DNA from: CAITSH01 sp025356665 | GTDB taxonomy: Bacteria; Pseudomonadota; Gammaproteobacteria; Burkholderiales; SG8-39 | Length of the DNA: 64,000 bases | Direction of reading: 5' to 3' | Assembly (NCBI GenBank): GCA_025356665.1 | Contig: JANXRV010000013.1 | Location: forward strand, 1 to 64,000 | Shown: positions 34,748 through 43,568 of the stretch, piece by piece | How positions within the stretch are numbered: position 1 is the stretch's first letter | Layout: every line of letters starts with the position of its first letter | Notes under the pieces: generated by a model | Database searches by the model: none | What the model saw: only the letters and a program-made list of their open reading frames with translations | What the model was told of the DNA's origin: nothing | Translations under genes and position numbers: made by a program

Positions 34748-35608
34748 TTGAAACCTGCTGCATTTGAATACGCAGTGCCGACGACGGTAGCCGAGGCCGT
34801 TGCCTTGCTCGCCAGTCGCAATGGCGAGGCCAAGCCCATTTCCGGCGGGCAAAGCCTGATGCCGGTGCTCAATTTCCGCCTCGCCGCGCCGACGCTGCTG
34901 GTTGACTTGCGCCACCTGCCCGACCTCGATCGCATCGTTGTCGAAGCGGGCGGCACGCGTCTGGGCGCCAAGGTGCGCTGGCGCGATATTGAAAAAAGCG
35001 GCGAACTCGCCGCCGGCCAGCCGCTGCTCTGCGCGGCGATCGCACATGTCGCGCACTACCAGATACGCAATCGCGGCACCGTTGGCGGCAGCCTCGCGCA
35101 TGCCGACCCGGCCGCCGAAATGCCCGGTCTTGCCGTGGCCCTGGATGCAAGGCTGCGCATCATCGGCGCCAAGGGTGAGCGCATGGTCGAGGCCGGCGAA
35201 TTTTTCACCGGCCCCTTGTCAACGGTGCTCGAGCCCGACGAACTGATACTCGAGGTGTTGCTGCCGGCGTGGCCGGCGGCGCGCCGCTGGGGCTTTGAGG
35301 AATTTGCGCGCCGTCGTGGCGACTTTGCGCTCGCCGGCGCCGCGGTGTGGTTTGACACCGACGCCGCGGGATGCGCACAAAATGCCCACGTTGGCATCAT
35401 TGGCGCGAGTGACCGGCCGCGCCGCCTGCCCGGCGCAGAGATGGCGCTCAACGGCAAGGCCCTCGACGCTGCCGCCATCGCTGCCGCAGTCACCGCCGCG
35501 CGCGCCGCGCTCGACCCGATGAACGACATTCATGCCAGCGCCGACTACCGGCGCGCTCTCGCCGGCACCATGGTTGAGCGCGCGCTCAAGGCCGCGCTAG
35601 CGCGCTGA
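34748..35608 (+). CDS. FAD-binding medium subunit of a molybdenum hydroxylase (CoxM type), set 2
   Basis: 286 residues from the TTG at 34748 (LKPAAFEYAVPTTVAEAVAL), with AGGAGA upstream. FAD motifs: ISGGQSLMPVLNFRL and RGTVGGSLAHADPAAEMPG. It is the first subunit gene of set 2 and is followed by the 2Fe-2S (35669) and Mo (36144) subunits, the usual order. It passes electrons from the FeS clusters to an unknown acceptor. Confidence 0.9.
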   Translation: MKPAAFEYAVPTTVAEAVALLASRNGEAKPISGGQSLMPVLNFRLAAPTLLVDLRHLPDLDRIVVEAGGTRLGAKVRWRDIEKSGELAAGQPLLCAAIAHVAHYQIRNRGTVGGSLAHADPAAEMPGLAVALDARLRIIGAKGERMVEAGEFFTGPLSTVLEPDELILEVLLPAWPAARRWGFEEFARRRGDFALAGAAVWFDTDAAGCAQNAHVGIIGASDRPRRLPGAEMALNGKALDAAAIAAAVTAARAALDPMNDIHASADYRRALAGTMVERALKAALAR

Positions 35609-35628
35609 GGGGCGCCGGCCCACCATAC

Positions 35629-35668
35629 GAAACATCAGGAAACACATCAGGAAAAATCAAGGAAACAC
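35629..35668 (+). repeat. AGGAAACACATC tandem repeat forming three SD-like motifs
   Basis: Units of about 11-12 bp (AAACATCAGG, AAACACATCAGG, AAAAATCAAGG, AAACAC) end exactly at the start codon of the 2Fe-2S gene. Each carries an AGG(A) motif that could act as a ribosome site at a different spacing. Confidence 0.75.
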
Positions 35669-36142
35669 ATGCCCACAAAATTTGAAGTCAATGGTAAGGC
35701 GGTCGAGGTTGATGTCGAGCCGCGCATGTCGCTCGCCGACTGCCTGCGCCACGAATTGCATCTGACCGGCACCCATCTTGCCTGCGAACACGGCGTCTGC
35801 GGCGCCTGCACTGTGCTCGTCGATGGCGAGGCGGTGCGCGCCTGCCTGACGCTGGCGGTCCAGGCCGAGGGGCGCAAGGTCGTCACCGTCGAGGGCTTGT
35901 CCAATGACGACGTGCTGTCGCCGCTGCAAGCGGCATTTCGCCGGCACAACGCCTTGCAGTGCGGTTTTTGCACACCGGGCATGATCACCACCGCGCATGC
36001 GCTGTTGTCCGAGGAACCCGATTGCGACGCCGACCGAGTGCGCGAAGTGCTGTCGGGCAACATCTGCCGCTGCACCGGCTACATTCCGATCATCGAGGCG
36101 GTGCTCGAAGCGCGCGCCGCCTACAAGAATGGGGGCAAATAA
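35669..36142 (+). CDS. 2Fe-2S small subunit of a molybdenum hydroxylase, set 2
   Basis: 157 residues. It has a plant-type cluster motif CEHGVCGACT and the second cluster motifs CGFCTPGM and CRCTGYI. The length is typical. It ends one base before the large-subunit start at 36144. It may also serve the unpaired large subunit at 40071. Confidence 0.94.
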   Translation: MPTKFEVNGKAVEVDVEPRMSLADCLRHELHLTGTHLACEHGVCGACTVLVDGEAVRACLTLAVQAEGRKVVTVEGLSNDDVLSPLQAAFRRHNALQCGFCTPGMITTAHALLSEEPDCDADRVREVLSGNICRCTGYIPIIEAVLEARAAYKNGGK

Positions 36143-36143
36143 C

Positions 36144-38489
36144 ATGGCGCAACCGCTTCGCAAACCCGCTGCCGACAAAAAACGCTATGTCGGTTCCTCC
36201 ATCGAGCGTATCGAAGACCTGCGCTTTCTCAGGGGCAAGGGCACTTATGTCGATGATGTGATCCTAGACCAGGACGTGCTGCATGCGGCGATCCTGCGCA
36301 GCCCCGTGGCGCACGGTTACATTCGCGGCATCGACGCGGCGGCCGCGCGCAAAATCGACGGCGTGCATGCGGTGATCACTTCGGCCGAAATCATCGCCGC
36401 CTGCGGCGCCGTGCCGCTGATCCCGATACGCCTGCACCCCATTCCGGTGCTCGAACCGTACAAGCAGCCGGTCATCGCCTCGAACAAGGTGCGTCATGTT
36501 GGCGAGCCCATCGCCATCATTGTCGCCGCCAGCGCCGCCATCGCCGAGGATGCGATGAACGCGATCGAGCTCGACATCGAGGCGCTGCCGGTTGCCGCCG
36601 ATGTGGCGAGCGCCGTCGCCAGGAAGGACGGGGCGATCCTGTTCGACGGTACCGACACCAACGCGCCACTGACCTATAGCGCCAAAAAAGGCGATGCCGA
36701 CGCGGTGTTCGCCAACGCGCCTTACAAGCGGCGCGAGCGCTTCGATGTGCAGCGCATCACCGCAATGACCATGGAGCCGCGCGGCCTGATGGCGGCCTGG
36801 GACGCCGCCAGCGAAACGCTGATCGTCTACGGCGCGGCCAAGGTGCCGTTCTGGAACCGCGCCGCGGTGGCGCAGATGCTGGGCATGGACAAGGACGCGG
36901 TGACGCTGATCGAGAACGACGTCGGCGGCGGCTTTGGCGCGCGCGGCGAGTTCTACACCGAGGATTTCCTGGTCCCGTTTGCGGCGCGCCACCTCGGCCG
37001 CACGGTGAAGTGGATAGAAGACCGGCGCGAAAACCTGATGTCGATGAACCAGGCGCGCGAATGCGACGCCGAGGTGGAGATCGCCTGCGACCGCGACGGC
37101 ACCATCCTGGGTTTTCGCGGCAGCATGAACTACGACCTGGGCGCCTATCCGCGCACCAACGGCCTCGTCGCGCCGCGCAACCTGACGCAGTTTGTGTCCG
37201 GCCCGTATCGCGTTGCGGCGGTAGACCTTTCCTGCCGCATCGTGTTTACCAACAAGACCGGCTCGGGCACCTTCCGCGCGCCGGGCCGCTTCGAGAGCAA
37301 TTTTTTCGGTGAACGCCTGGTCGACATGGCGGCGCAGGACCTCGGGCTCGACCCGGTGGAGATGCGGCGCAAGAACGTGCTGACCAGCAGCGACATGCCC
37401 TGGGCGCTGGCGACCATATCGCCCTCTACGGTGCCCAACACCTCGGACACCTCGTGCGACAGCGGCGATTACCGCACGACCCTCGATCGTTGCGTGCAGG
37501 AATTCGGTTGGGCGAAAAAGCGCGAATTGCAGGGCCGGCTGATCGACGGCCGTTACCACGGCATCGGCTTCAGCTGTTTTATCGAGGGCGGCGCCGCCGG
37601 CCCGCGCGAGAACGCGAAAATGCGCCTGGACAAGGACGGCAAGGTCACCGTCAGCGTCGGTTCGACCGGCGTCGGCCAGGGCCTGGAGACGGTGTTGCTG
37701 CAAATCGCCGCCGATGCGCTCGACATGCCCATGGAGGACATACGCCTGCTGCACGGCTCGACCAACCTGCTGGGCGAGGGCTGGGGCTCTTATCACTCGC
37801 GCTCCACCGTCATGGGCGGCTCGGCCATACTCGACGGCGCGAAAAATCTCAAGGCGGCGATTTGCGAAAAGGCTGCCGCGTTGCTAGGCTGCGCCGCGGC
37901 CGAGGTGCACGTCGCCGGCGGCGAGGCGGTCTCGCCCAAGGGCAAGACCGTGTCCTTCGCGCAGCTTGCTGCGACGGCGGCGATCGAGGTCGACGGCACC
38001 TTCGCCAGCCACCATCACACCTACGCCTACGGCGCGGCCGCGGCGCATGTCGCGGTCGATCCGGGCACCGGGGGCATTGAACTGATCGATTATGTGGTGA
38101 TCGAGGACGTAGGCCGCGCCATCAATCCGCTTACCGTTCACGGCCAGGTCATCGGCGGCACGGTGCAAGGCTTGGGCGGCGTATTTCTCGAGCACATCGT
38201 CTATGACGCCGAAGGGCAGTTGCTGACCGGCTCGCTCGCCGATTACCTGGTGCCCACGGCCTCCGATTACCCGCAGATTCGCGCGGTGACGCTGGAACAA
38301 TTTCCGTCGCCGCTCAATCCGCTTGGCGCCAAGGGCGCGGGCGAGGGCGGCACGATTTGCGTCGGCGGTGTCATTGGCAACGCGCTGGCCAACGCGCTAT
38401 CCTCGCTTGGCATCGAGCCTAACAGCCTGCCGCTGTCGCCCTCGCGCGTGTGGCAGATGGTGGATGAGGCTGCGCGCAAGCGTGCGTGA
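36144..38489 (+). CDS. molybdopterin-binding large subunit of a molybdenum hydroxylase, set 2
   Basis: 781 residues from the ATG at 36144 (MAQPLRKPAADKKRYVGSSI). N-terminal RFLRGKGTYVDD and LRSPVAHGYIRGID; Mo-binding part with ENDVGGGFGARGEFYTEDF; substrate-side loop TFRAPGRFESNF; C-terminal GAKGAGEGG with the catalytic-type Glu. The CO-dehydrogenase form I loop is missing. It is closely related to the large subunit at 40071. The likely job is hydroxylation of an aromatic or N-heteroaromatic ring or of an aldehyde. Confidence 0.9.
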   Translation: MAQPLRKPAADKKRYVGSSIERIEDLRFLRGKGTYVDDVILDQDVLHAAILRSPVAHGYIRGIDAAAARKIDGVHAVITSAEIIAACGAVPLIPIRLHPIPVLEPYKQPVIASNKVRHVGEPIAIIVAASAAIAEDAMNAIELDIEALPVAADVASAVARKDGAILFDGTDTNAPLTYSAKKGDADAVFANAPYKRRERFDVQRITAMTMEPRGLMAAWDAASETLIVYGAAKVPFWNRAAVAQMLGMDKDAVTLIENDVGGGFGARGEFYTEDFLVPFAARHLGRTVKWIEDRRENLMSMNQARECDAEVEIACDRDGTILGFRGSMNYDLGAYPRTNGLVAPRNLTQFVSGPYRVAAVDLSCRIVFTNKTGSGTFRAPGRFESNFFGERLVDMAAQDLGLDPVEMRRKNVLTSSDMPWALATISPSTVPNTSDTSCDSGDYRTTLDRCVQEFGWAKKRELQGRLIDGRYHGIGFSCFIEGGAAGPRENAKMRLDKDGKVTVSVGSTGVGQGLETVLLQIAADALDMPMEDIRLLHGSTNLLGEGWGSYHSRSTVMGGSAILDGAKNLKAAICEKAAALLGCAAAEVHVAGGEAVSPKGKTVSFAQLAATAAIEVDGTFASHHHTYAYGAAAAHVAVDPGTGGIELIDYVVIEDVGRAINPLTVHGQVIGGTVQGLGGVFLEHIVYDAEGQLLTGSLADYLVPTASDYPQIRAVTLEQFPSPLNPLGAKGAGEGGTICVGGVIGNALANALSSLGIEPNSLPLSPSRVWQMVDEAARKRA

Positions 38490-38538
38490 GCCGGCTTGGA
38501 ACCGGCCAGTCGGCGATAGTCCATAGTCGATACCGATA

Positions 38539-38573
38539 GGCTGGAAAGCCGCGCCAGACGGGCATTTCCAGCC
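38539..38573. repeat. GCTGGAAA-family hairpin repeat
   Basis: The ends GGCTGGAAA and TTTCCAGCC pair exactly around a 17-bp middle. It is preceded by CCGATA, as in other copies. It lies between the large-subunit gene and the hydrolase gene at 38690. Confidence 0.75.
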
Positions 38574-38689
38574 ATTTCCCCGGCAGCAGCGCAGGCGTAT
38601 CACCGGGCGGATTTTTGTGATGATTTGTTCTTATGTGCAGGAAAACCGCGGGCAGCAAAACCGCGAACAGAATAACGACAGGAAAAAAG

Positions 38690-40048
38690 ATGACGCAGTT
38701 GAAGAGAAAAATCGCCAAGGCCACGCTCGACGCAGCCGATGACAGCGGACCGCGCATGCGCCGTTGGGAGGAACAGCGCTGGGTCATAGACAACATCATC
38801 CGCACCGCCGGCATCGAGTGGGACCAGCCGCGCATGGGTAATTACGCCAGCGCCTGCGGGCCGGCCGCGGCCGGCGACATCGCGGCAATCCGCGCGCGGG
38901 TGCAAAAATATACCGACATCACGCCGGCCTTCGAGGCGGTGGCGCGGCGGCGTGAAGCCGCGGCGCGTGAGGCCGAGGCTGAGAACCACGGCGTGACCGC
39001 GCGCGACAATTATTTTTGCGCCGCGGTGTTCTGGGCGGCGTCGCAGTGGACGCTGCTGAACAATAACAACCACAATCACGACAACAACACGCGCAAGCGC
39101 GAATGTTTTCTCGGTTATACCAGGCATGCCGACCATCGCGTTGAAGCGGCCTGGATCGACCTGCCCGGGGGCAAGCGCATGCCCGGCTGGCTGCACCTGC
39201 CCTATGCCTACCGCAGCGGTCGCGTGCCCGCGGTGGTGTCTATTCCCGGCATGGACGGTTTCAAGGAATCCAATGTCGCGCTGCTGGGCGACCGCTGGTT
39301 GTCGCGCGGCATCGCCGTGCTGGTCATCGACGGCCCGGGACAGTATGAGAGCGCGCTGCACGATCTTTATTTCAGCGTGCCGGCGTGGAAGGCGGCGGGC
39401 AAGGCGGCGTATGAATGGCTGGCGAGGCGCGCCGAGATCGACGCCGATCGCATCGGCATCATAGGCAACAGCTTTGGCTCTTATTTCGCCACCATCGCCG
39501 CTGCCTGGGAGCCGCGCTTTGGCGCCGTGGCCGTGTCCTCGATTTGCTTCGAGCCCGGCGGCGGGACGATTTTCGACCAGGCCTCACCGACCTTCAAGCG
39601 CCGCTTCATGTACATGGCGGGTTTCAGCGACGAGGCGCGCTTCGACCACTTCCGCCGCGGCATGACGCTGAAGGAGCACGCCGCGCGCATCCGCATGCCC
39701 TATTTGTGCGTCGCCGGCGAACGCGACGAGCTGTGCCCGATCGAGTGGGCTGGGCGCACGCTGGATGCGATGCGCGGCCCGAAGCAACTGGTCATCTACC
39801 AGGAGTCGCGCCATACCGTGGGCAACGTGCCCTCGAGCGTACTCGGTCCCAATCCGCAGGCCCTGGTCGCCGACTGGATGCAAGACCGGCTCATGAGCAA
39901 GGCGGGTAAGACCGGCAATGCGGCCAAGGACGCCAAGACCGCCAAGACCGCAAGGACCGCCAAAACTGTCAAGAGCGCGGCGGACAAGCTCGCGAGCAGT
40001 CGCTGGTTTGTTGAGGCCAGCGGCACCGTGCGCAAGTCGGCGTACTGA
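38690..40048 (+). CDS. alpha/beta hydrolase of the FrsA/DUF1100 type with repeat-rich inserts
   Basis: 452 residues from the ATG at 38690. A helical N-terminal part is followed by an alpha/beta-hydrolase core: VSIPGMDGFKES, the nucleophile elbow GNSFGSYFATIAA, acid in VAGERDELCP and His in SRHTVGN. This layout matches the group containing 2,6-dihydroxypseudooxynicotine hydrolase, a C-C bond hydrolase of nicotine breakdown. Two odd stretches are a run of N and H residues (LLNNNNHNHDNN) and a C-terminal TAK repeat (KTAKTARTAKT) encoded by 9-bp DNA repeats. It lies between two large-subunit genes. Confidence 0.8.
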   Translation: MTQLKRKIAKATLDAADDSGPRMRRWEEQRWVIDNIIRTAGIEWDQPRMGNYASACGPAAAGDIAAIRARVQKYTDITPAFEAVARRREAAAREAEAENHGVTARDNYFCAAVFWAASQWTLLNNNNHNHDNNTRKRECFLGYTRHADHRVEAAWIDLPGGKRMPGWLHLPYAYRSGRVPAVVSIPGMDGFKESNVALLGDRWLSRGIAVLVIDGPGQYESALHDLYFSVPAWKAAGKAAYEWLARRAEIDADRIGIIGNSFGSYFATIAAAWEPRFGAVAVSSICFEPGGGTIFDQASPTFKRRFMYMAGFSDEARFDHFRRGMTLKEHAARIRMPYLCVAGERDELCPIEWAGRTLDAMRGPKQLVIYQESRHTVGNVPSSVLGPNPQALVADWMQDRLMSKAGKTGNAAKDAKTAKTARTAKTVKSAADKLASSRWFVEASGTVRKSAY

Positions 40049-40070
40049 TGCCCGCGCCCGGACAGACGAC

Positions 40071-42386
40071 ATGACAGACCACAGCAACCTCAATGCCCTT
40101 AAAAACGCCGGCCCCTTTGTCGGGCGTCCGGTCGAGCGCGTCGAGGACGGACGTTTTTTGCAAGGCGCCGGCACCTACGTCGCCGACATGTCCCGCGCCG
40201 GCATGCTATCGGCGGTCATCCTGCGCAGCCCGATTGCCCATGGCCGCATCCGTGGCATAGACACGGCCGCCTGCCTGGCCATGCCCGGCGTTGCCGCGGT
40301 GATCACCGCGGCCGACATCGGCGGCACCATGCCGCGCATCCCGTTGCGCCAGGAGGCCCATCCGTCGCTGCTGGTATTCGAGCAGCCGGTGATTGCCGTG
40401 GACAAGGTGCGCTATGTCGGCGAGCCGGTGGCGATGGTGATCGCCGACACCCGCGCCCGCGCCCAGGATGCGCTCGAGACCATAGTGCTCGATCTTGAAG
40501 AGCTGCCCGTTGTCAGCGACCGCGACGACGCCGAGCGCGGCGACACGCTCTTGCACGAGGACGCCAATACCAACTGCGCCATCACGCTGCATGCGGTGCG
40601 CGGTGACGCCGACGCGGCGTTTCGCAACGCCGCTTACACGCGGCGCGAACGCTTCAGCATGCACAGGCATACGGCGATTCCCCTCGAAACACGCGGCCTG
40701 CTCGCCGACTGGGATGCGGTGCAGTGCCGGCTGATCGTCGATGGTGCTGGCAAAGTGCCTTTTGCCAACCGCCGCATCCTCGCCGGTATGCTGGGCCTCG
40801 AGCAGTCGGCGATCGACATGCTCGAGTGCGACATCGGCGGCGCGTTTGGCGCGCGCGGCGAGTTTTATCCGGAGGATTTTCTGATCCCCTTCGCCGCCAG
40901 GCGCCTTGGCCGGCCGGTGAAATGGGTGGAGACGCGCAGCGACCATTTTCTGGCGACCAGCCACGCGCGCGACGCCGATTGCGACATCGAGATCGCCTGC
41001 ACGCGCGAGGGCGACATTCTGGCGCTGCGCGGACGCGCGCGCACCGACGTCGGCGCTTATTTGCGCACCGTCGGCGTGACGCCCTCGCGCAACATCGCGC
41101 AGGTGTGCTCCGGGCCCTATCGCATTGCGCACATCAGCATGAAGGTGGCGCTGATGATGAGCAACAAGACGCCGGTGGCGACGTATCGCGCGCCCGGCCG
41201 TTATGAAACGGACTTTTTTCGCGAGCGCCTGTTCGACCTCGTCGCCGCAGACCTTGGCATGGACCGCGTCGCGTTCCGCCGCCGCAATCTGGTGAGCGCC
41301 GCCGAGATACCCTATGCCCTCCCCAAGGTCGAGCCTTTTGTCGAGGCCACTGAAACCGACAGCGGTGATTATGCGTTGACGCTGGATCGCTGCCTCGATG
41401 AATTCAACTGGAAGGCCAAGTCCGCGCTCAACGGCAAGCTGGTCGACGGCCGCCGCCATGGCATCGCCCTGGGTTGCTACATAGAGGGCGGGGCCTCGGG
41501 CCCGCGCGAGAGCACCCGCCTGGCGCTTGAAGCCGACGGCCGCTTCGCCGTCTACACCGGTTCGTCGGCGGTGGGCCAGGGCCTGGAGACGGCGTTTACG
41601 CAAATCGCCGCCGATGCGCTGGGCGTGCCCATGACGCGCATCCGCGGCGTGTTCCACGGCTCAACCACGGGCGTCGCCGAAGGCTTCGGCAGTTACAGCT
41701 CGCGCTCAACGGTAATGGGCGGCTCGGCCCTGCTCGGTGCGGCGGCCAAGCTGCTCGCCATGATGCGCGAAGCGGCTGCGGGGAGGCTGGGTTGCGCGCC
41801 TGAGCAAGTGACGCTGGCCGATGCCGGTGCCAGCGCGCCGGGTGGCGTGACGCTCGCCTGGTCTGAACTTGCCGGCGCTGCGGGCCTCGTTGCCGAGGAC
41901 AGCTTTTCCAGTAAAAAACGCACTTACAGCTACGGCGCGCACGCCGCGCATGTTGCCGTCGATGTCGCCACCGGCGAGGTCGCCGTGCTCGACTACGTCG
42001 CCGTCGAGGATGTCGGGCGCATCATCAACCCGGCCACGCTGCATGGGCAAACCATAGGCTCGCTGGTGCAGGGGTTGGGCGGGGTCCTGCTCGAGCACCT
42101 GGTCTACGACGACCAGGGCCAGCTGCTTAGCGGCTCGCTGATGGACTACGCCCTGCCGCGCGCAGACAATTTTCCGCACCTGCACGCCGTGGTGCTCGAG
42201 CAGTATCCCTCGCCCAATAATCCGCTTGGTGCCAAGGGTGCGGGTGAGGGCGGCGTTATCCCGGTGGCCGGCGTCATTTCCAACGCTGTTGCCGCCGCGC
42301 TCGCGCCGCTCGGGGTAAAGGTCCACGACCTGCCGCTCACGGCGCAAAATGTCTGGCGGCTGATCGATGGTGCGAAGGCCGCTTGA
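40071..42386 (+). CDS. second molybdopterin-binding large subunit without its own small subunits
   Basis: 771 residues from the ATG at 40071 (MTDHSNLNALKNAGPFVGRP). It parallels the set 2 large subunit throughout: RFLQGAGTYVADM, CDIGGAFGARGEFYPEDF, TYRAPGRYETDFFRERL and GAKGAGEGG. No FAD or 2Fe-2S subunit gene follows; the next gene is a Bug protein. It may share the set 2 small subunits, giving a second enzyme with altered substrate range, and probably arose by duplication with the hydrolase gene in between. Confidence 0.9.
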   Translation: MTDHSNLNALKNAGPFVGRPVERVEDGRFLQGAGTYVADMSRAGMLSAVILRSPIAHGRIRGIDTAACLAMPGVAAVITAADIGGTMPRIPLRQEAHPSLLVFEQPVIAVDKVRYVGEPVAMVIADTRARAQDALETIVLDLEELPVVSDRDDAERGDTLLHEDANTNCAITLHAVRGDADAAFRNAAYTRRERFSMHRHTAIPLETRGLLADWDAVQCRLIVDGAGKVPFANRRILAGMLGLEQSAIDMLECDIGGAFGARGEFYPEDFLIPFAARRLGRPVKWVETRSDHFLATSHARDADCDIEIACTREGDILALRGRARTDVGAYLRTVGVTPSRNIAQVCSGPYRIAHISMKVALMMSNKTPVATYRAPGRYETDFFRERLFDLVAADLGMDRVAFRRRNLVSAAEIPYALPKVEPFVEATETDSGDYALTLDRCLDEFNWKAKSALNGKLVDGRRHGIALGCYIEGGASGPRESTRLALEADGRFAVYTGSSAVGQGLETAFTQIAADALGVPMTRIRGVFHGSTTGVAEGFGSYSSRSTVMGGSALLGAAAKLLAMMREAAAGRLGCAPEQVTLADAGASAPGGVTLAWSELAGAAGLVAEDSFSSKKRTYSYGAHAAHVAVDVATGEVAVLDYVAVEDVGRIINPATLHGQTIGSLVQGLGGVLLEHLVYDDQGQLLSGSLMDYALPRADNFPHLHAVVLEQYPSPNNPLGAKGAGEGGVIPVAGVISNAVAAALAPLGVKVHDLPLTAQNVWRLIDGAKAA

Positions 42387-42423
42387 GCAGGTCAATTTAC
42401 GAACACAGCAAAAGGAAATGATC

Positions 42424-43500
42424 ATGAACACGTTTAAGCTCGCGCAAGTCCCCGGCATCGCCCGCAGTGCCTGTATCGCCCGTAGCACCAGGGCTATCGC
42501 CCGTGGCACCAGGGCTTGGCTCAGGCGTGCCACCGTCGTAGGCCTGCTCGCCGCGGTGGCAGGCGCCGCGCAGGCGCAGGCCCCGGCTCCGGTTGCTTGG
42601 CCGACCAAGCCGGTGCGGCTGGTTGTCACCTTTACCGCTGGCGGCGCGGCCGATTTCACCGCACGCCTGATCGGTGAAAAACTGTCCGAGCTGTGGAAGC
42701 AGCAGGTGGTGGTTGAGAACCGCATCGGCGCCGGCGGCAACATCGGCGTCGAGACGGTGTTCCGCTCACCCGCCGATGGCTATACGCTGCTGCTCGCCTC
42801 GACGGCCAACCCGATCAACGTCGCGCTCTACACCAAGCTGCCCTTCGACCTGTTCAAGGATTTTGTGCCGATTGCGCTGGCGACCTCGTCGCCGATGGCG
42901 CTGGCGGTCAACCCTAGCGTCAAGGAAAACGATCTCAAGCAGTTCACCGCCGCGCTGCGCGCCGCTCCGGGCAGGGTGTCGTATGCGACCTGCGGCGTGG
43001 CGACCTCGCATCATTTCGCCTTCGAACTGTACAAGGCGCAGACTCGCACCTTTGCGCTGCATATCCCCTACCGCGGTTGCGCCGCGGCGGTGATTGACAC
43101 CGTGGGTGGCCAGATCGACACCGTGATCTCCTCGCTCAACACGCTGCTGCCCCATCAGGCTAGCGGCAAGCTCAAGATCATTGCCGTCACCTCGAAAACC
43201 CGCTCCGCCTCGGCGCCCGATGTGCCGACCTTCCGCGAGTCGGGCGTGCCCGAACTCAAGGACTACGGTACCAGCGTCTATTACGGCTTCATGGCCCCGG
43301 CCGGCACGCCAAAGGACATCGTCGCAAAAATAGAGGCCGACGTACGCCGTGTTGTCGCCATGCCCGATGTGGCGCAGCGCGTCGCCAATGGCGGCCTTGA
43401 GGTCGCTTTTGTCGGCGCCGCCGAGATGGGCGCCGTCATGCGCACCGACGCCGAACAGTTCAAGAAGATCATCACCTACGCCGGAATACGACCGGAATAA
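42424..43500 (+). CDS. Bug/TctC-family binding protein with repeat-expanded signal peptide
   Basis: 358 residues, longer than the usual 320-330. The start is placed at the ATG at 42424, seven bases after AAAGG; an ATG at 42418 is possible. The region before the hydrophobic core is long and made of repeats (IARSACIARSTRAIARGTRA), from 21-bp DNA repeats. The mature part is normal: WPTKPVRLVVTFTAGGAADFTA, VVVENRIGAGGNIGV, SPADGYTLLLAS. It resembles the Bug protein at 46630 in details such as TCGVATSHHFAFELY. Confidence 0.88.
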   Translation: MNTFKLAQVPGIARSACIARSTRAIARGTRAWLRRATVVGLLAAVAGAAQAQAPAPVAWPTKPVRLVVTFTAGGAADFTARLIGEKLSELWKQQVVVENRIGAGGNIGVETVFRSPADGYTLLLASTANPINVALYTKLPFDLFKDFVPIALATSSPMALAVNPSVKENDLKQFTAALRAAPGRVSYATCGVATSHHFAFELYKAQTRTFALHIPYRGCAAAVIDTVGGQIDTVISSLNTLLPHQASGKLKIIAVTSKTRSASAPDVPTFRESGVPELKDYGTSVYYGFMAPAGTPKDIVAKIEADVRRVVAMPDVAQRVANGGLEVAFVGAAEMGAVMRTDAEQFKKIITYAGIRPE

Positions 43501-43568
43501 GCGCCGGTATTGTTGCGCCTATTGTTTGATGAGCTTATTGTTGCCGCCGTGACCGCCGCCGTGCGGCG

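Noticed and set aside
36264..37796. A 510-codon minus-strand open frame opposite the set 2 large subunit
   Set aside because: Antisense to a gene with all Mo-hydroxylase motifs; no motif of its own.
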